This document shows positions 16,505 to 25,152 of a DNA stretch of 54,737 bases, piece after piece. How positions within the stretch are numbered: position 1 is the first letter of the stretch; each line of letters opens with the position of its first letter. The notes under the pieces were generated by a model that saw nothing but the letters and a program-made list of their open reading frames with translations, did no database searches and was not told where the DNA came from. The stretch is from NCBI GenBank assembly GCA_002385985.1, contig DGEO01000034.1:112521-167257 (forward strand), given 5' to 3'. This DNA comes from Anaerolineaceae bacterium UBA3924 (GTDB taxonomy: Bacteria; Chloroflexota; Anaerolineae; Anaerolineales; Anaerolineaceae). The position numbers and the translations under genes are program-made.

Positions 16505-17605
16505 GTGGCATCCGTGACTTTGAAGCAAGTACATAAGCGCTATGGCAAGGTGCACGCGGTGCGCGGCATCTCCATGGAAATTCAGGACGGCGAGTTCATG
16601 GCCTTCCTGGGCCCATCCGGGTGCGGCAAATCCTCCACCATGCGCATGATCGCCGGGCTGGAGGAGATCACCTCCGGGGATATTCTCTTCGACGGCGAGT
16701 CGATCATTGAGAAGAAGCCCAGCCAGCGCAACGTGGCCATGGCCTTCGAAACCTACGCGCTGTACCCCACGCTGACCGTGTATGAGAACCTGGCCTTTCC
16801 GCTGCGGGCGGCCGGGATGAAGGGCGACGAGGTGGACAGGCGCGTGCAGGAGGTCGGCGAGATTATCGGTATCACGGAGATCTTTGACCGCAAGCCGGCC
16901 AAGCTGTCCAGCGGCCAGTCGCAGGCGGTGGGCCTGGCGCGGGCGCTGATCCGCAAGCCGAACGTGTTCCTGCTGGACGAGCCGATCTCTCACCTGGACA
17001 CCTCCCAGCGCTTCCACATGCGCGTCTACCTCAAGCGGCTGCATCTCGAGTTCGGCCACACCATGATTCTGGTGACCCACGATCAGGAAGACGCCATGGC
17101 GCTCTCGGACCGGGTGGCGGTGATGAGCGAGGGCATCTTGCACCAGGTGGACACGCCGCGCAACATCTACGAGAACCCCTTGGACCTGTTCGTGGCCGGG
17201 TTTATCGGCAACCTGCCCATGAACTTCATCGATGCGCAGGTAAAGCGCGAGGACGGGTACTTCTATCTGGTGAATAAAGCCATGCGGGTTCCCCTGCCGG
17301 AGGTGTTCACGCCGAAGGCGGAGGCCGGGCAGCTCCCCGAAGAGGTGGTCATCGGCATTCGCCCGTACCACATCAGCCTGGTGAGCAGCGACACGCCGGG
17401 CAGCGTGTCTGCGGAGATCTTCGTGGTGGAAGCGCTGGGCGATATGAACGTCGCCACCGTGCAGCTGAACGGCCAGCGCCTGCAGGCGGTGTGCCCGACC
17501 ACCTACCGGGCGGCTCCGCACACCCCTGTGGCTCTCGCGATGAAAGCCGAACACACCCTTCTCTTCGATAAAGCCAGCGGCCGGCGGGTTCCGGCGGACC
17601 GTTAG
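16505..17605 (+). CDS. ABC importer ATPase 2 (MalK/UgpC-like, Glu in Q-loop, altered signature)
   Basis: The 366-residue ATPase starts at GTG after AAAGGAG. It has Walker A GPSGCGKSS, Walker B VFLLDEPISHLD, H-loop VTHDQ and a C-terminal TOBE-type domain (about 235-366). The Q-loop reads AFETYALYP (Glu82 for Gln), as in its partner. The signature is LSSGQSQAV instead of LSGGQRQRV, so one of the two composite ATP sites of a heterodimer would be non-canonical. Two distinct ATPases for one CUT1 importer are uncommon and known from GlpS/GlpT. It is the last transport gene; the regulator follows after 75 nt with its own promoter. Confidence 0.92.
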   Translation: MASVTLKQVHKRYGKVHAVRGISMEIQDGEFMAFLGPSGCGKSSTMRMIAGLEEITSGDILFDGESIIEKKPSQRNVAMAFETYALYPTLTVYENLAFPLRAAGMKGDEVDRRVQEVGEIIGITEIFDRKPAKLSSGQSQAVGLARALIRKPNVFLLDEPISHLDTSQRFHMRVYLKRLHLEFGHTMILVTHDQEDAMALSDRVAVMSEGILHQVDTPRNIYENPLDLFVAGFIGNLPMNFIDAQVKREDGYFYLVNKAMRVPLPEVFTPKAEAGQLPEEVVIGIRPYHISLVSSDTPGSVSAEIFVVEALGDMNVATVQLNGQRLQAVCPTTYRAAPHTPVALAMKAEHTLLFDKASGRRVPADR

Positions 17606-17634
17606 CGCAAAATACTGGCACAAAATCGCTGTGA

Positions 17635-17661
17635 TAGAATCTTCTCAGAATGTACGAACAT
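17635..17661 (+). promoter_or_regulatory. gntR promoter with candidate operator
   Basis: A -10 box TAGAAT (17635-17640, preceded by TG as in an extended -10) is followed by ATGTACGAACAT (17650-17661), placed at about +3 to +14. The site has the same ATGT-N4-ACAT form as the operator at 8455 and implies autoregulation. No clear -35. Confidence 0.6.
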
Positions 17662-17680
17662 AACCGCAGGGGAGGACGAT

Positions 17681-18439
17681 TTGGATGCGCTAGATAAATC
17701 GAACCCGACACCGCTGTACTACCAGTTGAAACAGATCCTCAAAGAGGGCATCGAGAAGGGTGTGTGGAAGCCCGGCGAGACGATCCCGACGGAGAATGAG
17801 ATCGTCGCCCAGTACGGGATCAGCCGCTCCACCGCCCGCCAGGCCATCCTGGCGCTGGTACATGACGGCTACTTGCGCAGAGAGAAATCCAAGGGCACCA
17901 TCGTCAACAGCCGCACGGCACGCGTTCGTTTTCTGGGAAGCTTGATGAGCTTCTCCTCTGAAATGGCCAGCAAGGGCATTCCGCATTCCGCCCAGGTGTT
18001 GGAACAGAAGATCATTCAACCGGACCCGGAGATCGCCAAGAAGCTCAACCTGTCTCCGGGCGAGGAGGTGTACTACCTCAAACGCCTGCGGCACGTGTCG
18101 GACCAGCCGTTCCTGGTGGACCAGCATTTCATTCCCTACCGGCTGTGCCCCGGCATTGAAACCAAGTACGGTGACAACAAGTCGCTGTACGAGCTGCTGC
18201 AGAAAGACTACGGCTTCGACCTGCACCACGGCACGATCGAGTTTGAGCCGATCAACCCGCCCAACCGGGAAATCATCGACCTGCTGCGCATCTCAGCCAG
18301 CACCAACCTGATGTACGCGGAGCGGGTGGTGTACTCCAGGGATGAAAAACCGCTGGATTACTTCCAGGCGTACATCCACGGCAAGTTCTCGCTGGACGTC
18401 ATGGTCCCGTCTGACAACGGCAGCTCCGGCAGCAGCTAA
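17681..18439 (+). CDS. GntR-family regulator, HutC/UTRA type
   Basis: The 252-residue transcription factor starts at TTG 17681 (GGGGAGG 5-6 nt upstream; the nearby ATG is out of frame). The N-terminal winged helix (about 10-75) includes PTENEIVAQYGISRSTARQA and the wing DGYLRREKSKGTIV. The C-terminal UTRA ligand-binding domain (about 95-245) has QFLVDQHFIPY-like and AERVVYSRDEKPLDYFQAY segments. HutC-type members usually bind a phosphorylated sugar or pathway intermediate that releases them from DNA. Its own promoter and the operon promoter carry the same candidate operator. It is predicted to be the local repressor of the 8573-17605 operon. The tail ends in a Ser/Gly run. Confidence 0.92.
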   Translation: MDALDKSNPTPLYYQLKQILKEGIEKGVWKPGETIPTENEIVAQYGISRSTARQAILALVHDGYLRREKSKGTIVNSRTARVRFLGSLMSFSSEMASKGIPHSAQVLEQKIIQPDPEIAKKLNLSPGEEVYYLKRLRHVSDQPFLVDQHFIPYRLCPGIETKYGDNKSLYELLQKDYGFDLHHGTIEFEPINPPNREIIDLLRISASTNLMYAERVVYSRDEKPLDYFQAYIHGKFSLDVMVPSDNGSSGSS

Positions 18440-18447
18440 TAAGCCGC

Positions 18448-19296
18448 TCAGGCGAAGAAACCGAGCAGCTCGCGGCTGACCTGCTCCGCCATTTCGTGCT
18501 GCACCCAGTGACTGGCGGGGTAGTAGATCAGCTCGCCCTGCTCGCACAGCTTCAGGCTCTCCAGTGCTGACTGCCAGCGCAGTGCGGTGTCATGCCGCCC
18601 CCACAGGATCAGGGTGGGCGGCTGCACGCGCTCCATGGGCGGGCGGAAGGGGTATCGTAACGCGGCGCGGTACCAGTTGAGCATGGCGGTCAGCGCGCCG
18701 GGCCGGGACCAGGCCTCGCGGTAGCAGGTCAGGTCCGCGCGGGTGAAGGTGCCCGGCCGGCTGGAGGCGCGCAGCATCCAGGCAGCCCCGCCGCGGCGGA
18801 GGAAGGCTTCGGGCAGCCGGGGCAGCTGGAAGAAAGCCGCGTAGGTGGAGCGCAGCATCTGCTCCGGGCTGGTTCGCAGCGCCCGATAGGCCACAGTGGG
18901 GTGGGGGACGTTGAGGATGGCCAGCTTTTCCACCCGCCGGGGGGCGGTCAGCGCTGTGGACCAGGCCACGAACGCGCCCCAGTCGTGCCCGGCCAGGCGG
19001 AAGGTCTGCCGGCCGAAGTGATCCGCCAGTGCCAGGACGTCGCTGACCAGCGCCTCGGTGCGGTAGCCGACTACCCAGGCGGGCTTGCTGGAGAGGTTGT
19101 ATCCGCGCTGGTCCGGAGCGACGACGTGAAAGCCGGCCGCGGCCAGCGCCGGAATCTGCCGCCGCCAGCCGTACCAGAACTCGGGGAAGCCGTGCAGCAG
19201 GATCACCAGCGGGCCGTCCGGCGGGCCGGCTTCGGCGACATGCAGCTGGATTCCGTTCACCGGGACGGTGGAGAAGCGCAGCGGATGTTGGTCCAT
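18448..19296 (-). CDS. Alpha/beta-fold hydrolase, epoxide-hydrolase type
   Basis: The 282-residue protein carries the oxyanion motif LLHGFPEFWYGWRRQIPALA and nucleophile elbow GHDWGAF (Asp rather than Ser). The acid position is in LWGRHD and the catalytic His in SHWVQHE. Asp nucleophile plus HGFPE is diagnostic of the epoxide hydrolase/haloalkane dehalogenase branch. The lid domain (about 150-220) is present. It would open epoxides via a covalent ester intermediate in the cytoplasm. A GGGGGAA-type ribosome site precedes the ATG. It is 22 nt downstream of the fructosamine kinase gene on the same strand, so probably co-transcribed, although no metabolic link is evident. Confidence 0.87.
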   Translation of the reverse strand: MDQHPLRFSTVPVNGIQLHVAEAGPPDGPLVILLHGFPEFWYGWRRQIPALAAAGFHVVAPDQRGYNLSSKPAWVVGYRTEALVSDVLALADHFGRQTFRLAGHDWGAFVAWSTALTAPRRVEKLAILNVPHPTVAYRALRTSPEQMLRSTYAAFFQLPRLPEAFLRRGGAAWMLRASSRPGTFTRADLTCYREAWSRPGALTAMLNWYRAALRYPFRPPMERVQPPTLILWGRHDTALRWQSALESLKLCEQGELIYYPASHWVQHEMAEQVSRELLGFFA

Positions 19297-19318
19297 CGTT
19301 TCCCCCTGACTGTGCGGT

Positions 19319-20218
19319 TCAGCCTGCGTAGCGTCGCAGGACGCGGTCGACGTCCGCGCCGTAGCCCTCGCCGAACAGGTTGAGGTGGTTGAGCAGGTGG
19401 TACAGGTTGTACAGGTCGATGCGGTCTTCGAAGCCCGGCTCGAGCGGCCAGGTGGCCCGGTAGGCCTGGTAGAACTCGCGGGTGAAGCCGCCGAACAAAT
19501 GCGTATAGGCGATTTCGGCTTCGCGGTCGGAGTAGGACACGGCCGGGTCGATCAGCGCCAGGCCGTCGGGGCCGGGGATGACGTTGCCGCCCCACAGGTC
19601 GCCGTGAATCAGCGCCGGCCGCCGCTCAACGCCGCCGAGCAGGGCGTCCAGCCGGCCGATCAGCCTTTCCAGCAGCCTGGCGCGGGCAGGGGTCAGCCGG
19701 CCGTTGCGGCGGGCCAGCTCCATCTGCGGGACCAGCCGGCACCGGGCGAAGAACCGCGGCCAGTCCGTTTCCCAGCCGTTCACCTGCGGGGTGCTGCCCA
19801 GGTAGTTGTCCCTGTCCAGGCCGTAAGCGGCGTTGGGGGAGCGGCCTGAGCGGTGCAGTTCGGCCAGCTTTTCACCCAGCCGGGCCATGGACTGGATGTT
19901 TGGCGGGCCTTCCAGCCACTCCAGCAGGATCATGGCAGGCAGCCCGTCCTGCGGCTCGGAGAAGGCGTAGACGGCCGGGACGTGCACCGTGCCGGTTTCG
20001 GCCAGCAGCTGCAGGCCGCGGGCTTCAGCGGCGAACATGCCCGGCAGCGGGTCCGGGTTCCACTTGAGCAGGTAGACGCCCGCATCCGTTTCGACGCGCA
20101 TGGCGTTGTTGATGCACCCGCCGCCCAGCGGACGCACGGAGCGCAGCGGGCCGGGGTCGCCCTGCCCGCGCAGCACGCTCTCCAGGTGGCGGCGAAGGGT
20201 TTCCGGGATGCCGTTCAT
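19319..20218 (-). CDS. Fructosamine/ketosamine-3-kinase family protein
   Basis: Fructosamine kinases phosphorylate glycated amines on protein or free amino acids so that the sugar is shed (deglycation repair). The 299-residue protein has LGGGCINNAMRVETDAGVYLLKWN (N-lobe; ATP-binding Lys in LLKWN), the catalytic loop LIHGDLWGGNVI and the metal-binding LIDPAVSYSDREAEIAYT. These are hallmark motifs of this branch of the APH fold. I prefer ATG 20218. A longer reading from 20245 would include the -10 box, while 20218 lies 9 nt after TACAAT. A short-leader or leaderless mRNA is likely. Divergent from tex. Confidence 0.9.
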   Translation of the reverse strand: MNGIPETLRRHLESVLRGQGDPGPLRSVRPLGGGCINNAMRVETDAGVYLLKWNPDPLPGMFAAEARGLQLLAETGTVHVPAVYAFSEPQDGLPAMILLEWLEGPPNIQSMARLGEKLAELHRSGRSPNAAYGLDRDNYLGSTPQVNGWETDWPRFFARCRLVPQMELARRNGRLTPARARLLERLIGRLDALLGGVERRPALIHGDLWGGNVIPGPDGLALIDPAVSYSDREAEIAYTHLFGGFTREFYQAYRATWPLEPGFEDRIDLYNLYHLLNHLNLFGEGYGADVDRVLRRYAG

Positions 20219-20227
20219 ACGATTACG

Positions 20228-20236
20228 ATTGTAGCA
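20228..20236 (-). promoter_or_regulatory. Extended -10 (TGCTACAAT) for the ketosamine kinase operon
   Basis: On the minus strand an extended -10, TGCTACAAT, ends 9 nt before the ATG at 20218. Transcription would begin within 2-3 nt of the start codon. Confidence 0.5.
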
Positions 20237-20330
20237 GATGCACATCTGTCCATTTTCGGCGGGGTTGAGGGCGCTCTCGGGGCAGTCCGGGCGAATCCCC
20301 GTCTACCGGAGCGGCCGCGGGGGGCGCGGT

Positions 20331-20340
20331 GTGATAAAAT
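20331..20340 (+). promoter_or_regulatory. -10 region of tex
   Basis: GTGATAAAAT provides a -10 (TAAAAT, 20335-20340) 38 nt upstream of the tex ATG, leaving room for an AGGTGAG ribosome site at about 20365. No clear -35 in the GC-rich sequence upstream. Confidence 0.4.
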
Positions 20341-20378
20341 CAGCCGCTGACCCATCCTTCAACCAGGTGAGTAACATC

Positions 20379-22508
<2,130 letters not shown>

Positions 22509-22540
22509 GGCGCGGTTTTCTCCTGTTATTGCCTTTGCTG

Positions 22541-22576
22541 CAGGGCCTCCGGACGATCCCGGAGGCCCTGTTTTTT
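22541..22576 (+). terminator. Rho-independent terminator of tex
   Basis: A perfect 12-bp stem, CAGGGCCTCCGG with CCGGAGGCCCTG, has a 6-nt loop and is followed by T6. Confidence 0.92.
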
Positions 22577-22733
22577 CTCTCCAGTCCCGGCAGGGGAGGG
22601 GAGGCGTTTAGGGATTCTCCTACCGGCCCTTTCGGATATCCCCCATCATGGCGGGCAGGGCGGGCTTTGTATACTGAGGATATCAAGATGGGCGAAAAGG
22701 CTTCGCCCGCTGCCGTCAGAGACGGAGGATCGC

Positions 22734-23156
22734 ATGTCTGTGCGATATTTTGCCTTGATCTTTGGAATCTTCTACCTGCTGGTGGGGATCGCCGGACTCA
22801 TCCCCGGCCCGCTGCAGCAAGCTTCCGGGAACGCGCCGGCCCTCACCCTGGATGTCCTGTACGGCTATGTGCTGGGCCTCTTTCCGGTGAACATCCTGCA
22901 CACGCTCGTCCATCTGGCGGTCGGCGCATGGGGGGTACTGGCCTACCGCAGCTACGCTGCCTCGCGGCGCTACGCGCAGTTTGCCGGGGTCTTTTTCCTG
23001 GTTCTGGCGCTGATGGGCGTGATCCCCGGGCTGAACACCGTGTTCGGCCTGCTGCCGCTGCACGGCAGCGACGTGCTGCTGCATCTGGTCAGCGGGCTGC
23101 CGGGGCTGGTGTTTGGCTTCATCTCGCCGCGGGCGCCAGCCGTGGGGCGGGCGTGA
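22734..23156 (+). CDS. DUF4383-type four-helix membrane protein
   Basis: The 140-residue protein has four hydrophobic helices (YFALIFGIFYLLVGIAGLIP; NILHTLVHLAVGAWGVLAY; YAQFAGVFFLVLALMGVIPG; VLLHLVSGLPGLVFGFI). The pattern of a first helix ending in GxxP, HTxVHLxxG in the second and LHLxSG in the fourth matches the DUF4383 family of small bacterial membrane proteins of unknown function, common in Actinobacteria and Chloroflexota. ACGGAGG lies 6 nt before the ATG. It may be transcribed with the SDR gene 68 nt downstream. Confidence 0.8.
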   Translation: MSVRYFALIFGIFYLLVGIAGLIPGPLQQASGNAPALTLDVLYGYVLGLFPVNILHTLVHLAVGAWGVLAYRSYAASRRYAQFAGVFFLVLALMGVIPGLNTVFGLLPLHGSDVLLHLVSGLPGLVFGFISPRAPAVGRA

Positions 23157-23224
23157 CGGCCTTTATCGGAACCGGTTACAGGTAGACACTTGCCGGCCGC
23201 TCAGTGCCGGCGCTGGGAGGACAT

Positions 23225-24664
23225 ATGAAATTGAAACCCATTCACGAACAGGTGGTCGTTTTGATGGGGGCGACCAGCGGTATCGGGCTGGCGACCGCGC
23301 ACGAGCTGGCCCGCCAGGGCGCACGGGTGGTCATCGGCGGGCGCGACCAGGCGGCTGTCGACAATGCGGTGAACGAAATCCGCGCGATGGGGGGTGAAGC
23401 CACCGGCGTCTATGTCGAGGATGTGGCCAACTTTGATCAGGTGCGCGCCGCGGCTGACCAGGCCGCCCAGACCTACGGGCGCATCGACACCTGGGTGCAC
23501 CTGGCCGGCGTGTCGCTGTACTCGCGCTTCGAGGATACGAAGCCGGACGAGTTCCGCCGCCTGCTGGAGGTGAACTTGCTGGGGCAGATCTACGGCGCGC
23601 TGGCGGCGCTGCCGTACCTCAAGCGCGAGGGACGGGGCGCGCTGATCCATGTCTCTTCGGTTGAGGCCAAGCGCTCGCTGCCGTTCCAGGCGGCCTACGC
23701 GGCCTCCAAGCGGGGTATCCCCGGCTTCCTCGATTCGCTGCGCCTGGAGCTGCAGGAGGAGGGCGTACCTATCTCGGTGACCAACATCATGCCGGCGGGC
23801 ATCAACACACCGCTGTTCAACAAGGCGCTGACCCGCATCGGGGTCACGCCGCGTGGAGTGCCGCCGGTCTACTCGCCGGAGGTGGTGGCGAAAGCCATTC
23901 TCTACGCCGCGACGCACCCGGTGCGCGACATGTACGCCGGCGGCGCCGGGCGGCAGCTGGGCATGCTGCAGAAGTTCGCGCCTGCGGCCGGCGACCGGGT
24001 AGCCCGGATGGTGGGCTTCCGCGGGCAGCGCACGGAGATGCCGGAAAGCCCCGGCTCGCCCCACAACCTGTACCAGCACATGCCCGGGTATGACCAGGTC
24101 CGCGGCGAGGTGGGCCAGGGCGAGAAGTCCTACAGCATGATGACCTGGATGCGCACCCATTCGCTGGCCCGTAACCTTCTCGCCGCGGCCGCGGTGCTGA
24201 CCGGCGGGTTCTTCCTGGGCAAGCGCTACATGGACCGCAGCCACCTGACCACGCAGGAGATGATGGCCCGGGCCGGAAAGCAGATCCGCCAGGTGGGCCA
24301 CGAGCTTACCCCGCGCCAGCTGGCCGGGCACATGAAGACCTTCGGCGGGACGGCCGGCACGGCGATCACGCATGCCCCGGGCCAGGTGGCCCACCGGGTC
24401 AGCCAGATGCGCATGCCCGGCAGGAGGGGTCTGGTCCAGTTCCGCCGCCAGGTGGGGCCGGTGGTGCTGCCCGGGCACATCGGTCCGATCACGCTGCGCG
24501 GGCACGCCGGGCCGGTCAGCCTGCCGGTGCGCATGACCCGCGACGGCGGCCGCGTCCCCATGCCGGAGATGGCTGGCCGGTCTGGCGTAATGAGCGCCGC
24601 GGCGGTGCCGGTGGTCATGGCCGCGCTCACGGCCATCGGCACCTGGGCCATCCTGCGCCGGTAG
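23225..24664 (+). CDS. Short-chain dehydrogenase with long membrane-associated C-terminal extension
   Basis: Residues 1-250 form a classical SDR: cofactor motif MGATSGIGLA, HLAGVS (NAG-equivalent), active-site Ser in IHVSSVEAK and YAASK (Tyr/Lys). It oxidises or reduces an unknown alcohol/ketone with NAD(P). Typical classical SDRs end near 250-280 residues; this one reaches 479. The extension has a hydrophobic segment at about 318-336 (LARNLLAAAAVLTGGFFLG), a basic region with three similar units (GPVVLPGH, GPITLRGH, GPVSLPVR) and a final helix (VMSAAAVPVVMAALTAIGTW). It may anchor the enzyme to the membrane. GGAGG precedes ATG 23225; the longer reading from 23204 has no ribosome site. A small membrane protein gene follows after 3 nt. 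Confidence 0.88.
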   Translation: MKLKPIHEQVVVLMGATSGIGLATAHELARQGARVVIGGRDQAAVDNAVNEIRAMGGEATGVYVEDVANFDQVRAAADQAAQTYGRIDTWVHLAGVSLYSRFEDTKPDEFRRLLEVNLLGQIYGALAALPYLKREGRGALIHVSSVEAKRSLPFQAAYAASKRGIPGFLDSLRLELQEEGVPISVTNIMPAGINTPLFNKALTRIGVTPRGVPPVYSPEVVAKAILYAATHPVRDMYAGGAGRQLGMLQKFAPAAGDRVARMVGFRGQRTEMPESPGSPHNLYQHMPGYDQVRGEVGQGEKSYSMMTWMRTHSLARNLLAAAAVLTGGFFLGKRYMDRSHLTTQEMMARAGKQIRQVGHELTPRQLAGHMKTFGGTAGTAITHAPGQVAHRVSQMRMPGRRGLVQFRRQVGPVVLPGHIGPITLRGHAGPVSLPVRMTRDGGRVPMPEMAGRSGVMSAAAVPVVMAALTAIGTWAILRR

Positions 24665-24667
24665 GCC

Positions 24668-25051
24668 ATGGCGCGAATCACGGCGGCCGGTCAGGGACTG
24701 TTGTACCTGCTGACCGGGCTGTGGCCGGTGATCGACCGGCGCTCGTTTGAGGCGGTCACCGGCCCGAAGCAGGATTTCTGGCTGGTCAAGACGCTGGGCG
24801 CTGTGCTGGCGCTGGTGGGAGGAGTGCTGTTCAGCGCCGCCCTGCGCCGCCGGGTCACCCCGGAGATGGCCGCGCTGGGTGTTGGCACGGCAGCCATCCT
24901 GGCGGCGGCGGACCTGCTGTACAGCGGCAGCGGGCGGATCCCGAAGATCTACCAGCTGGACGCCGCCGGGGAGGGGCTGGTGCTGGCGGCCTGGGGAATC
25001 AGCCTTTCCGCGGGTGAAGGCAGTTCGATACAGATAAATTTGCCTTCGTAG
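24668..25051 (+). CDS. Small polytopic membrane protein, unknown
   Basis: The 127-residue protein has about four hydrophobic segments (GQGLLYLLTGLWPVI; VKTLGAVLALVGGVLFSAAL; LGVGTAAILAAADLLY; GEGLVLAAWGISLS). I do not recognise the family with confidence; the organisation recalls small uncharacterised proteins found beside SDR/DUF4383 genes. It starts 3 nt after the SDR stop, so it is translationally linked and may interact with the SDR's membrane tail. Terminated by the hairpin at 25082. Confidence 0.75.
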   Translation: MARITAAGQGLLYLLTGLWPVIDRRSFEAVTGPKQDFWLVKTLGAVLALVGGVLFSAALRRRVTPEMAALGVGTAAILAAADLLYSGSGRIPKIYQLDAAGEGLVLAAWGISLSAGEGSSIQINLPS

Positions 25052-25081
25052 TACAATTAGCTGCCGCCATCGCCGGGTTTA

Positions 25082-25111
25082 TCGAGGCGGGTACAGCCCG
25101 CCTCGAGCTTT
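25082..25111 (+). terminator. Terminator hairpin
   Basis: A perfect 10-bp stem, TCGAGGCGGG with CCCGCCTCGA, has loop TACAG and is followed by GCTTT. The T-run is short but the stem is strong. Confidence 0.7.
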
Positions 25112-25140
25112 GCCGCCCGGCAGCCGTGATGAAAGCGGTC

Positions 25141-25146
25141 TAGAAT
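25141..25146 (+). promoter_or_regulatory. -10 box (TAGAAT), probably leaderless ABC exporter mRNA
   Basis: TAGAAT ends 6 nt before the ATG at 25153 and there is no ribosome-binding site, so the mRNA probably starts at the AUG. Confidence 0.5.
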
Positions 25147-25152
25147 CCAGTT

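Noticed and set aside
15374..17623. A 749-codon minus-strand frame opposite the two importer ATPases
   Set aside because: Low-complexity antisense shadow. The plus strand encodes complete ATPases with all motifs.
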